Source: an uncultured Dyadobacter sp.
Lineage (GTDB): Bacteria; Bacteroidota; Bacteroidia; Cytophagales; Spirosomataceae
DNA: 64,000 bases
Direction of reading: 5' to 3'
Assembly: GCF_946482605.1 (NCBI RefSeq)
Contig: NZ_CAMLSE010000002.1
Location: 583,023 to 647,022, forward strand
Positions 40,543 through 49,711 of the stretch are shown in pieces. A program made the translations under genes and the position numbers. A model generated the notes under the pieces. The model was not told the DNA's origin and searched no databases. It saw only the letters and a program-made list of their open reading frames with translations. The first letter of the stretch is position 1. Every line of letters begins with the position of its first letter.

Positions 40543-43530
40543 TGACTCGTCGAAATGAAAGCCCAGGAAGAAATTGAACATATTCACCTCCGTAGGCAAC
40601 TGCAACTTCTTACGAAGCCGGTAGCGGCCCACCTCTACGCCCCGCAGCGAAATATTCATCAGTTGGGCGATTTCCTTGCTGGAAAGGTTCATGCGCAGGT
40701 AGGCGCTCATTTTCAGCTCATTCGCCGTCAGGTGGGGATATTTCTCTTTCAATGCGATCAGGAAGTTGCTGTGTACGCTGTCGAAATGCTTGGAAAACTG
40801 CCCCCAGTCCTTATCGACCTTGTTTTCATCGCCCACGACCTTGATCATCTTTTTGAGGTCGTCGTTGATCTTGTCGTCCTCCGCATGCCTGGTGATTTTG
40901 ACGAGGTCTGTTTTCAGTTTGGATAAAAGCTCCGCCTTCTGGACCAGGTGCATGGCGGAAGTCGCCAGGTCAGTATTCTTATGCTGGATTTCCGCTTCCA
41001 GCTTCTCGTTTTTCAGCTTGATAATCTCCTTTTCACTTTTCTCCAATTCGAGCTGGTGAAGGTATTGCAGCCGTTTCTGCTCCTCCAAATGCCGGCGTTG
41101 CTGGTGCAGGAAACGCCTTTCCTGCCATTTGTGAAACAAAAAAGCCAGTCCTAGCAGGATCACGCCGTAGCCCAGGTACGCCCAGATGGTTTGGTACCAG
41201 GGTGGCAGGATCACGAATGCATAGCCGGCAGTGGCCGATTCGCTGCCAAAGTTGTTCCGGGCTTTCACCAGGAACTTGTAATGCCCAGGTGGCAAATGCG
41301 TGTACTCCTTCGCACTTTTCGACGACCAGCTGGACCAGTTGTTGTCGAAACCTTCCAGAAAGTACGCATATTCAATGCTGGATTGCTGGCTGAACAGCGT
41401 CGAAGAAAACTCGAAACCTACGGAATTAAGCCGATTGGCAACACGCGGGATGTGCTTGCCGGATTGTGTCCTGACCTCATTTGCTTCTCCGAAATACCCG
41501 CCAAACAGCAGGGAATCCGATTTCCCAAATGACCGCATCGCCCTGATCTGCACATTGATATGGCTTTTATTCTGCTTGTATCGCTGGTAGTTGATGTGGT
41601 AAATGCCTTTTTCGCCTCCTACCAGGATGTTCTGGTCGTTCAGCGGATGAATGTATTCAAAGCCGGAAACCATTTTGTGGTTCAGTTCCGGCAGAAATAT
41701 CATTTTGGGACCGCCGCCGCTCATATCGAGCACGCCAAGCTCTTTCCCGCGAACAAACCACACATTGCCTGCCTGGTCTTCTTTGAGATAACGTACGCCG
41801 GGGCCTTTGAAAATACCATTATAGTAGGTCGAAGGAATGAAGCGGTCTTTTGTCGCATCATATTCGTAAATACCCTTTTCGGTCGCTACGAGGATTTTGT
41901 TTTTGACCTTGTAAATGTAGTTGTGATTCAGGGAAAGCGGAAGGCCCTGCTTGTGCGTGTACTGGCGCGCAGCCGGTTGTCCGTTCGCCGCCAACGTTAC
42001 CCTGAACACCCCGCGATACGGGTGCGACGTCCAGATTACATTTTCCTCGCGTGCATCCGTGCACAGAAAGCGGGAAGCGACATCAAAACCCGGCACGTTC
42101 CCGGCCGGGCGGAATGCATGGCCATCGTGTTGCAGGAAATTAATCCCGTTGTATGTTCCCACCGCAACGGTTTTGACAGGATAAATGCGGGATACGGGCA
42201 GGAAACCCCAGAAGCCATTTCGCTTTTCAATGGGTCTGGCGATCTGGTCTTCAATCTCGAAGATGCCTTCATGATGCGCCATCAGCAGCTTACCATTGAT
42301 CTCGGAGAGGCCCCACACCTGCCCTCTCGATTGCTCGACGTAGGTAAACACTCCTTTCACATAGCTCAGGTCATCGAACTTTCCGACCTCGGCCGTATAC
42401 AATCCATTGGAAGTCCCTAGATACAGGCGGTTCCTGAAAATAATCGACGCGTAACCCGCCTCATCCTTGGCAGCTGTCGGATATATACTTTTAATGGCAT
42501 TATCGTAGGCAATGAAATCGATGCCATTGTCGAGGCCCAGCCAGAGGTTTTTGTCATGGTCCCTGAAAACGCTGAGGACATTGTTGTTCTGCAAGCCGTC
42601 CGCCCGGGCAAACCGGTGAACGAATTCACCCTCATTGGTGACGATGTAGCAGCCACCCAGACTGGTAGCCAGCGCAATAAGCCGGTCGTTGACTCGGGTG
42701 GCAGCGTAGATCCGTTCTTTCCTGATCTGATCGATGAATCCGGATTGAAGCTTTTCCGCCTGATCGCCCGCGAGCCGGAACAAGCCGGCGTCCATCGTCA
42801 CGAGCAGCGAAGTGTCCCTGCCCAGCGGCAGCAGCGCTGTAGACAGGTATTCGGCTGGCAGATCGCCCGATGTGATCCAGGGAATCCAGCGGCCATTGTC
42901 ATATCGCAACAGTCCGCTTGCGGCATCCTGAGCCACTGCCATGCCGTTGGACACCCCCATGAAACGCCAATGGGACGCTCCGTTGAAAACCGTTACGGTC
43001 TTATCCTCATATACAAAAATCCGGTTGCTAGCCCTGAAAAAGACGCTTCCTTTGAGCACTGCCACGTTCCAGATGTCGGCAAAGCCGCGGTCCCTTTCAT
43101 GCACCAGGTCACGCAGGGAAACGTAATGCAATACCCCGCGCTGATCCGGGGTGAAATAACCAAATTCGTTTTCTCCCCCGACGTAGATACGGTTGTCCGC
43201 CCCGACTTCCATCGATCGGACCTTTGTTTTGTTGGGCAGCGGGTAGGTACGCCAGTACACGCCGTCGAAAGTGAGCAGGCCCTCGTTGTTGGCAAAGTAC
43301 ATGATGCCGTTCCGGTCCTGGCGGATCGCCCAGTTCTGTGTGCCTGCGTGATAAGCCTGCTTGGTATAGTTTACTACCTCGGGCAGACCAATGGTGTTTT
43401 GAGCCCTGGCCAGACCGGCAAAGAGGATCAGCAGCGGCACCAAAGCGGCTGCTACCCCATTACACACTTGCAGTACCGCAGGCAGAAGATTGACGTAGTT
43501 GAAAACCGCGTCAGCACATTTATTTCGCAA
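40528..43530 (-). CDS. One-component regulator with sensor propellers, Y_Y_Y domain and LuxR-type HTH
   Basis: 1000 residues. A signal/anchor helix (AAALVPLLILFAGLARAQ) is followed by a periplasmic sensor of two beta-propellers (~50-690; for example DNRIYVGGENEFGYFTPDQ) and a Y_Y_Y domain (~710-775; YAYFLEGFDNNWSSWS, LPPGHYKFLVKARN). A membrane helix (~785-805, WAYLGYGVILLGLAFLF) leads to a cytoplasmic coiled coil (~815-880) and a LuxR-type helix-turn-helix (LTANELKMSAYLRMNLSSKE). There is no kinase. It resembles SusR: it senses glycan in the periplasm and binds DNA from the membrane. Likely target: the 14-mer sites near susC and GH30. Confidence 0.92.
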   Translation of the reverse strand: MRNKCADAVFNYVNLLPAVLQVCNGVAAALVPLLILFAGLARAQNTIGLPEVVNYTKQAYHAGTQNWAIRQDRNGIMYFANNEGLLTFDGVYWRTYPLPNKTKVRSMEVGADNRIYVGGENEFGYFTPDQRGVLHYVSLRDLVHERDRGFADIWNVAVLKGSVFFRASNRIFVYEDKTVTVFNGASHWRFMGVSNGMAVAQDAASGLLRYDNGRWIPWITSGDLPAEYLSTALLPLGRDTSLLVTMDAGLFRLAGDQAEKLQSGFIDQIRKERIYAATRVNDRLIALATSLGGCYIVTNEGEFVHRFARADGLQNNNVLSVFRDHDKNLWLGLDNGIDFIAYDNAIKSIYPTAAKDEAGYASIIFRNRLYLGTSNGLYTAEVGKFDDLSYVKGVFTYVEQSRGQVWGLSEINGKLLMAHHEGIFEIEDQIARPIEKRNGFWGFLPVSRIYPVKTVAVGTYNGINFLQHDGHAFRPAGNVPGFDVASRFLCTDAREENVIWTSHPYRGVFRVTLAANGQPAARQYTHKQGLPLSLNHNYIYKVKNKILVATEKGIYEYDATKDRFIPSTYYNGIFKGPGVRYLKEDQAGNVWFVRGKELGVLDMSGGGPKMIFLPELNHKMVSGFEYIHPLNDQNILVGGEKGIYHINYQRYKQNKSHINVQIRAMRSFGKSDSLLFGGYFGEANEVRTQSGKHIPRVANRLNSVGFEFSSTLFSQQSSIEYAYFLEGFDNNWSSWSSKSAKEYTHLPPGHYKFLVKARNNFGSESATAGYAFVILPPWYQTIWAYLGYGVILLGLAFLFHKWQERRFLHQQRRHLEEQKRLQYLHQLELEKSEKEIIKLKNEKLEAEIQHKNTDLATSAMHLVQKAELLSKLKTDLVKITRHAEDDKINDDLKKMIKVVGDENKVDKDWGQFSKHFDSVHSNFLIALKEKYPHLTANELKMSAYLRMNLSSKEIAQLMNISLRGVEVGRYRLRKKLQLPTEVNMFNFFLGFHFDESKEKA

Positions 43531-43545
43531 TTTTTTCGGATTGTT

Positions 43546-43559
43546 GTAGTAATGTAGTA
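43546..43559 (+). promoter_or_regulatory. Candidate operator between regulator and GH30 genes (C)
   Basis: The 14-mer GTAGTAATGTAGTA is identical to site B upstream of susC. It lies 16 bp from the regulator start codon (on the other strand) and its 12-bp core ends 34 bp before a TAnnTTTG box of the GH30 gene. It could control both divergent genes. Confidence 0.6.
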
Positions 43560-43591
43560 GTCCCTCATACAGATTCCCGCGCGGGTTCCCT

Positions 43592-43599
43592 TACATTTG
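43592..43599 (+). promoter_or_regulatory. Promoter -7 box (TACATTTG) of the GH30 gene
   Basis: TACATTTG fits the TAnnTTTG box of Bacteroidota. It lies 90 bp before the GH30 start codon, compared with 93 bp for the susC promoter. No good -33 box is seen. Confidence 0.5.
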
Positions 43600-43688
43600 A
43601 ACTCGCAATATATTACATTATTTTCAGTGTTTTTCAACATCAGAAATCGCGCTGACTTTTCTATCACCTATCTCTTTTCAATCGCCGC

Positions 43689-45119
43689 ATGAAAATTATC
43701 GGTCCTAAATTTACAGTAATGCTGGGCATTTGGTTACTAGCCTCCCTGATGGCCTCCGGTCAATCGAAAAAGGTCGATGTCTGGCTTACCAATCTGGATA
43801 AATCAGCACTTTTTCAGCAGCAACCGGCCCTAGTGTTAAAAAAACTTGACGTGATAGAAGGAACGGTTGTTCACATGAACCCTAAGAAGCGGTACCAGGA
43901 GATCGACGGATTTGGATTCACGCTTACCGGCGGCAGTGCGTCGCATTTGAAGGGCATGAGCCAAACAGCCCGTACTGCATTACTGAAAGAGCTTTTCTCC
44001 AGTGCTGGCAACGGTATAGGGATGGCCTATCTGCGTGTGAGCATAGGTGCATCTGATCTCGATGAAAAAATATTTTCATATAACGACCTTCCCAATGGTG
44101 AAACCGACCCGGAAATGAAGCGTTTCGACCTGGGCCTCGACCGGCAGAATGTCATACCGATCCTGAAAGAGATCCTGGCCATTAATCCGAAGCTTAAAAT
44201 TCTGGGTTCCCCCTGGTCGCCGCCGGTGTGGATGAAAGACAACGGCGACACGCGTGGCGGAAGCCTGAAACCGGAGTGGTATGATGCCTATGCCAGGTAT
44301 TTCGTGCGATACATTCAGGATATGCAGAAAGAGGGGATTCGCATCGACGCCATTACGGTGCAGAATGAGCCTTTACATCCGGGTAACAACCCGAGTTTGC
44401 TCATGGTCGCCAAAGACCAGGCTGCTTTTGTCAAAAACCATTTGGGACCTGCATTTGCGCAGGCAAAGATCGAGACGAAAATTATCGTGTATGATCATAA
44501 TGCCGATAAACCCGAATATCCGATCTCGATCCTCGACGATCCCGAAGCGAAAAAGTACATCGACGGCTCGGCATTTCACCTTTACGGCGGCACGATCGAC
44601 GCATTGTCGAAAGTGCACGAAGCCCATCCCGATAAAAACCTCTATTTCACCGAGCAATGGATGGGAGCACCGGGCGATTTTGCCAAAGACTTCCCGAACC
44701 ACATCAAAAACCTGACCATCGGCGCAACACGAAACTGGGCTAAAACGGTGCTGGAATGGAACCTGACGAGCAATCCGCAGAACCGTCCTTATACCGATCG
44801 TGGTGGCTGTGACCGTTGTCTGGGCGGCGTTACGATCGACGGTGACAAGGTTACACGCAATGCAGCCTACTATGTGGTAGCCCACGCCTCCAAGTTTGTC
44901 CGGCCGGGTTCGGTACGGATCCCTTCCGACACAAACGTCACAATCGGTCGGCCTTCCGATGAAAAGCTACCCAATGTTGCATTCCTTACACCGGACGGCA
45001 AAATTGTATTGATAGTCCTGAATGACTCTGATGCTGAGAAAAAGTTCACAATTCAATATGGAGGAATCCAAACGAATACAAGCCTTAAAGCAGGGTCAGT
45101 TGCGACATATGTTTGGTAA
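43689..45119 (+). CDS. Secreted GH30 glycoside hydrolase (beta-glucosidase/beta-1,6-glucanase type)
   Basis: 476 residues with signal peptide ending LASLMASGQ. It is a GH30 (beta/alpha)8 barrel with a C-terminal beta-sandwich: YQEIDGFGFTLTGGSASHL, LRVSIGASDLDEKIFSYND and ILGSPWSPPVWMKDNG are family motifs. The acid/base is Glu227 in TVQNEPLH and the nucleophile Glu322 in YFTEQWMG. The C-terminus reads RPGSVRIPSD and ATYVW. Clan members cleave glucosylceramide or beta-1,6-glucan; in Bacteroidota, GH30 subfamily 3 enzymes near SusCD usually attack beta-1,6-glucan. The role with SusCD at 35829 is inferred from the shared operator. Confidence 0.92.
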   Translation: MKIIGPKFTVMLGIWLLASLMASGQSKKVDVWLTNLDKSALFQQQPALVLKKLDVIEGTVVHMNPKKRYQEIDGFGFTLTGGSASHLKGMSQTARTALLKELFSSAGNGIGMAYLRVSIGASDLDEKIFSYNDLPNGETDPEMKRFDLGLDRQNVIPILKEILAINPKLKILGSPWSPPVWMKDNGDTRGGSLKPEWYDAYARYFVRYIQDMQKEGIRIDAITVQNEPLHPGNNPSLLMVAKDQAAFVKNHLGPAFAQAKIETKIIVYDHNADKPEYPISILDDPEAKKYIDGSAFHLYGGTIDALSKVHEAHPDKNLYFTEQWMGAPGDFAKDFPNHIKNLTIGATRNWAKTVLEWNLTSNPQNRPYTDRGGCDRCLGGVTIDGDKVTRNAAYYVVAHASKFVRPGSVRIPSDTNVTIGRPSDEKLPNVAFLTPDGKIVLIVLNDSDAEKKFTIQYGGIQTNTSLKAGSVATYVW

Positions 45120-45361
45120 AGCGCCGTTGGGGATGTATTTGTTGTTACATGCCTGACGGGATTTTCCTGGCATTGGTTGTGCGACTTTTTCTAACATATC
45201 GCTGCCTGACGGCATTGGACGATCTGCGTGGCAACGCTTGATTAGGGCTACCCATGTTAATTCCTTGTGTCGTTTCGGGTTCCGCAAGCGAATCGCGTAG
45301 CGATGTAACATTGGTAGCAAAAACCGGCAAACTCCCAGCCCTAAATCCCGTCAGGGATGCC
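45120..45361. repeat. REP-like palindrome cluster between convergent genes
   Basis: The 240-bp gap contains related GC-rich motifs in both orientations: GCCTGACGGGATT at 45151, GCCTGACGGCATT at 45204, and AATCCCGTCAGGGAT at 45344. They are joined by CTAACATATCGC and GATGTAACATTGG segments. This is the pattern of REP/BIME arrays in Bacteroidota. The last unit supplies the stop codon of the ASPIC gene at 45351. No gene is seen here. Confidence 0.6.
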
Positions 45362-48300
45362 ACAACGACTGAAACGGGACCTGACGACTACGCCCTTGAA
45401 AATCGGTTATTTTGACATTCTGTAACCCTTCACGCGGGAGCGCTACGCCCCTGCACGACTGCGACAAGTATCCGGAACCGTAAGCCAATTCTATACGCTG
45501 CTTGCGACCGTCCGCGTACGTCGCTTCAAGCGATACATCCAGGGCCATGGGTTTGAGATAAATTACGTTACCTCTTGCGTTCCCTGCAAATGCCAGTAAT
45601 GGGGCGTTATTTTGCGCCGCGAGCACCAGCGAACTGCCATTTGCAAGTCGCAAATGTGCCATTCCCTTCGCATCGCCAGGAATATAAATGCCGCTCTGAG
45701 CCGCATGCTGCGGTTTGAATGTGCCTTTGCCATCGCCCAGCATGAGCAACCCATTCAAACCATCGAGCCGGCCGCTGATCGATTCCGTGGCGTGGCTATT
45801 GCCGGATAGCAGCAGGTCGAGGTGGCCGTCGTGGTTGAAATCTTCGGCCAGCAAGCCGTAAACGGGCCCCATTTGGGCAGCTGCCGGCAGGCCTTTCAGG
45901 ACAAACTTTCCACCGCCCTTATTTTCAAGCATCACCGATTGCATTGTTTCGCAAACCAGTCTGCGGGCGTCTTTGAGCTCTTCCGGTTTGAAGATGTCGG
46001 TGATTTTCGCTTTGGAATAATCCGCGTAATAAATGAAGCGCTTTTTAAGAAAATTCATCTGGCTGTTCATTTCGTCGCGCGGGTGTACCGGGTAGAGGTC
46101 GTTGCCAATGTAACGGGCCATGACGGGATCCATGGTGCCGCTTTGATCGAAATCTTTGGCCAGCAAAGTCAGCGGCTTGTCGTTCGAAGGCTTTCCTTCG
46201 CTGTTCAGGCCGACATTACCCAACACGTAATCCGTGTCACCGTCCTCGTCAAAATCGCCGGAAACGATACTGTTCCACCACCCGGTCGTGTTTTTCAAGC
46301 CCGTCTTAACAGTTACATCGACAAGCTTTCCATGGGTATTTTTATAAAAAACAACAGGCATCCATTCTCCGGCTACGATGAGATCTACCCATCCATCCTG
46401 ATCGAAATCGGTCCAGAGCGCGGTGGTAACCATGCCAATGCTTTTAATCCCGCGACAAACCTCCGGTGTCACTTCAACGAACCTCCCGCCCTCATTTCGC
46501 AGCAGATAGCTTTCGCCGGGCATCGGATAGGCACCCGGTGCGAGTCTTCCACCGACGAACAGATCGAGGTCTCCATCGCGATCAAAATCAGCTGCATTGA
46601 CAGTGGATCCGCTGCCGGTCAACATGGGTAGTGCCGCTGCATCGAGGCTGAAATTGCCTTTCCCGTCATTTTTATAGAGCCGGTCCTGATAATATCTCGA
46701 ACCCGTCTCAAATTCATTGCTGCCGCTCACGACATACAGGTCCGGGTCGCCGTCGCCATCCGCGTCGAAAAAGAGCGAACCCATATCTTCCTTGTATTTC
46801 TGACCGTTCACGAGTGGACTGGCGGAAAAACGACCTTGCTTGTTTTGTATAAATATACTTCCCGACTGATTGAATGCGCCTCCGACGTAAAAATCATCCA
46901 GCCCGTCGCCATTGGCGTCCCCTACCGCAACACCGGGACCGTTTTGGGATAGTAAATGCGGAAGAAGCGGCTGAACTTTGAAATCGATATACAGGTCGTC
47001 GCGGTGCCGGAATGTGGCGCCGATGCCGTTGGTTTCCGTGAACAGGCTGGCTGTCAATGCTGAGTTACCGTTCGTCAGGTCACCCTTTTCCACGATAGAT
47101 TTCGCATAATCGATCTCCAAGAGCTTACCGGCCGGAACGTTCGTCCATACCTGCGAACGGGAATCCGGCCAGCGTACAACGACGCTATCGAGCGTTTTGG
47201 AATTACCTACACCAAAATACACCCGGTTACTTTCTACCGACGACTGGTAGCCCCGGTAAGGCGAATGCTCGAGATATTGCTGGCCGCTGGCATTATAAAC
47301 CCATATTTTAGCACCCAGTCCATTGGTGTTCAAGGCCGGGCCTTTCAGCCGGACAGTCAGTTGCCGGTGTTCCGGGTTCCTTTCCGAGCGGTTTTGATAA
47401 ATGAATGCTTCGTGATTAATATTATTCATCACCAGATCCAGATCACCATCGTTGTCCAGATCGGCATATACTGCACCGTTTGAGAATGAGGGTATATCAA
47501 ATCCCCAATCCGCGGATTTGTTGGCAAACGTGAGATCGTGGTTGTTGGCAAAGATGTAGTTTGGTAAATGCGCGCCTTCGACTTGTTTCAATGCTTCGAC
47601 GAGCTTTCGGTTATCACCGCTTCCCGATCGCATTTGCTGCTCGTGCTCGGCCATACGGTACATCACGAAGTCGCGGTTGGTAATGTCTTTCGGGTAGCCG
47701 TTGGTGATCATCAGATCCCGGAAACCGTCGTTGTCATAGTCGGCAAACAATGCGCCCCAGCTCCAATCGGTGGCTTCCACACCGGCATAGCGCCCTATTT
47801 CGCTGAAAAAAGCATCGCCACTACCCGGCTTGTTTCCGTTGTTGTGTTGCAGGGTATTACGCATAAACTGCGGCTCGTAGCCCATCCGGAGCTCCGACAA
47901 ATGTCGGTCATAGTTCATCAACCCGAACATATTCTTGCGGCGGACATTGTCTTCCGGCAGCATGTCGACCGTAATGAAGTCGACCAGGCCGTCGTTGTCG
48001 ATATCCGCCGCATCGTTGCCCATGGCCGAGTAGCTCTGGTGCTTGAAATAATCGGTAATGCGGTTTTGAAAAGTACCGTCGTGCTGATTGATGTACAGCA
48101 GGTCGTTGGAAACATAATCATTGGAAATGTACACATCCTGCCATCCGTCGTTGTTAACGTCCACCACCGCGATGCCCAGGCCGTAGCCCTCTTCCAGAAT
48201 GCCCGATTGCTGCGAAACATCCGTAAATGTGCCGTTCCCGTTGTTCCTGAACAGTCGGTCCGCATTGGGAGACGAGCCGTCGCTTACTTTCTTGCGGATG

Positions 48301-48914
48301 TTATTCGGTCCGCGCATGTTCATTACGTTGGTAACGAGATAAGCGTCGAGATCACCATCGTGATCGTAATCGAAGAAAGCCGCCTGGGTAGTGTTGCCAT
48401 TGAAATCCAGCCCGTAGGCTTTCGCTTCTTCTTTGAAAGTGTTATTCTTTTGATTGACAAACAACAGGTTAGATAACAAACCCGCCTGAGCGGGACCTGC
48501 CCGGCATACATAAATATCCAGGTAACCATCCGCATTGATATCGACCATGGACACGCCCCTCGCCCATCCGCCTGGGATCCGGATACCAGCCTGTTCGGTA
48601 ATGTCTTTAAACTGGATGGTGCCACCAGCTGCTTCCGACTGGTTGAGATACAATTTGCTCTCGGTCATATTGCCGGTGAAAAACAAATCGGGCCTTCCGT
48701 CATTATTGATGTCTCCGGCGCCTACACCACCGCCGTTGTAGAAGTATTCGTAGGTAAGAATATTCAGCTGATCACTCTCGCGCAGGTTGTTGGCGAAATG
48801 CACGCCCGTCTGATCGGAAGAGAGCAATTCGAAAAGCCTGTCGGGCTTGCTCTGCTCTTTGCAGCCGGCCAGCAACAGGGCAATGCAAAGCATAAGTGGG
48901 TAGAGGCGGGTCAT
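45351..48914 (-). CDS. FG-GAP/VCBS-repeat lipoprotein with ASPIC/UnbV domain
   Basis: 1187 residues. The lipoprotein signal is MTRLYPLMLCIALLLAGC. The body has many FG-GAP/VCBS repeats with the DxDxDGxxD calcium-loop pattern, for example VGAGDINNDGRPDLFFTGN, FDYDHDGDLDAYLVTN and ANFD-type units. An ASPIC/UnbV domain lies near residues 510-590 (LTVRLKGPALNTNGLGAKIW, SVVVRWPDSRSQVW). A second block of VCBS repeats follows. The protein belongs to the CRTAC1-like family often found beside SusCD. It probably sits on the outer surface. Its stop codon lies within a REP-like palindrome. Confidence 0.92.
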   Translation of the reverse strand: MTRLYPLMLCIALLLAGCKEQSKPDRLFELLSSDQTGVHFANNLRESDQLNILTYEYFYNGGGVGAGDINNDGRPDLFFTGNMTESKLYLNQSEAAGGTIQFKDITEQAGIRIPGGWARGVSMVDINADGYLDIYVCRAGPAQAGLLSNLLFVNQKNNTFKEEAKAYGLDFNGNTTQAAFFDYDHDGDLDAYLVTNVMNMRGPNNIRKKVSDGSSPNADRLFRNNGNGTFTDVSQQSGILEEGYGLGIAVVDVNNDGWQDVYISNDYVSNDLLYINQHDGTFQNRITDYFKHQSYSAMGNDAADIDNDGLVDFITVDMLPEDNVRRKNMFGLMNYDRHLSELRMGYEPQFMRNTLQHNNGNKPGSGDAFFSEIGRYAGVEATDWSWGALFADYDNDGFRDLMITNGYPKDITNRDFVMYRMAEHEQQMRSGSGDNRKLVEALKQVEGAHLPNYIFANNHDLTFANKSADWGFDIPSFSNGAVYADLDNDGDLDLVMNNINHEAFIYQNRSERNPEHRQLTVRLKGPALNTNGLGAKIWVYNASGQQYLEHSPYRGYQSSVESNRVYFGVGNSKTLDSVVVRWPDSRSQVWTNVPAGKLLEIDYAKSIVEKGDLTNGNSALTASLFTETNGIGATFRHRDDLYIDFKVQPLLPHLLSQNGPGVAVGDANGDGLDDFYVGGAFNQSGSIFIQNKQGRFSASPLVNGQKYKEDMGSLFFDADGDGDPDLYVVSGSNEFETGSRYYQDRLYKNDGKGNFSLDAAALPMLTGSGSTVNAADFDRDGDLDLFVGGRLAPGAYPMPGESYLLRNEGGRFVEVTPEVCRGIKSIGMVTTALWTDFDQDGWVDLIVAGEWMPVVFYKNTHGKLVDVTVKTGLKNTTGWWNSIVSGDFDEDGDTDYVLGNVGLNSEGKPSNDKPLTLLAKDFDQSGTMDPVMARYIGNDLYPVHPRDEMNSQMNFLKKRFIYYADYSKAKITDIFKPEELKDARRLVCETMQSVMLENKGGGKFVLKGLPAAAQMGPVYGLLAEDFNHDGHLDLLLSGNSHATESISGRLDGLNGLLMLGDGKGTFKPQHAAQSGIYIPGDAKGMAHLRLANGSSLVLAAQNNAPLLAFAGNARGNVIYLKPMALDVSLEATYADGRKQRIELAYGSGYLSQSCRGVALPREGLQNVKITDFQGRSRQVPFQSLWHP

Positions 48915-48926
48915 CCGGGTTCGCAG

Positions 48927-49349
48927 TTATCGGGCTGCATTGATTTTGGAAAAAAAACGGACTTCGTACAGTTCCTGATTTTTTCCAGGAAGATAGGGCT
49001 TCTGCTTTTTCTTCAATATCAACTGATTATCAGATAGTTTCAATATCTCAAAACCACTCAGCCGATGGCCGGTGGAGTCGGTATAAACCAGTGAATCGGA
49101 AGCGGGAAGCTGGTAATGATAGGTTTTCGACTTTTCCTTCTTACGCTCGGTCAGCAGTCCGTCTTGCCCATACTCGAATGTCGACCAATGCTCGTCGAAC
49201 GTATTGTTGGTAAAACTGAACCCATTTACAAAGTTGCTGATCGAATCCGTGCGCCACACGCCTTCGAGCTGGCGCTCGCGGGTCTGGCACGATGCGAGGA
49301 GCACGACGGGCAGGATGAGCGAGGTTAGCAGAAAGCGCGGGGTGGTCAT
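48927..49349 (-). CDS. Lipocalin-like lipoprotein
   Basis: 140 residues from the ATG at 49349; a longer frame up to 49592 is only the repeat arm translated (Ser/His/Asn-rich). The lipoprotein signal is MTTPRFLLTSLILPVVLLASC. The mature part looks like a small lipocalin-type barrel: QLEGVWRTDSISNF at the start, then DGLLTERKKEKSKTYHYQLP, and ILKLSDNQLILKKKQKP. It precedes the ASPIC gene by 12 bp and is likely in the same transcript. Its partner or ligand is unknown. Confidence 0.8.
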   Translation of the reverse strand: MTTPRFLLTSLILPVVLLASCQTRERQLEGVWRTDSISNFVNGFSFTNNTFDEHWSTFEYGQDGLLTERKKEKSKTYHYQLPASDSLVYTDSTGHRLSGFEILKLSDNQLILKKKQKPYLPGKNQELYEVRFFSKINAAR

Positions 49350-49711
49350 GGGGGTGGTTGGGGATTTTGAATGATTGAATGATTGAATGAGTGAATGATT
49401 GAATGACTGAATGACTGAATGACTGAATGACTGATTGAATGAGTGAATGAAGTCAGGTTTTGTTTGGTGTTGATTTTTATTAATGACAATGCTTAACCGG
49501 TTAAATGAGCCGCAGCGGAACTGGAACCGGGTCGCCGGAGCGTTGATCGAGTGATTGAACGAAGTCAGGTTTTGTTTGGTGTTGGTTTTCAATAATGACT
49601 ACACTTGACCAAATGACTATATCAAGACACTCAAACTTCATTCAGTCATTCAGTCATTCAGTCATTCACTCATTCACCCATTCACTCATTCACTATTCAC
49701 CCATTCAAAAT
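49350..49711. repeat. Inverted octamer-repeat element, copy 3 (with internal direct repeat)
   Basis: The 362-bp gap between the susD stop (49712) and the lipoprotein start (49349) is filled by this element. Left arm 49364-49450: ATTTTGAATG, then octamers. Right arm 49638-49711: inverted octamers ending CATTCAAAAT, the exact inverse of the left terminus. The core holds a direct repeat: 49449-49487 and 49562-49600 share AGTCAGGTTTTGTTTGGTGT and diverge slightly after it. No gene is seen. Confidence 0.9.

Noticed and set aside
42556..43557. 333-aa plus-strand ORF
   Set aside because: It is antisense to the propeller sensor of the regulator gene.
49350..49592. N-terminal extension of the lipocalin-like lipoprotein
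   Set aside because: It is translation of the repeat arm; the lipoprotein signal starts at 49349.
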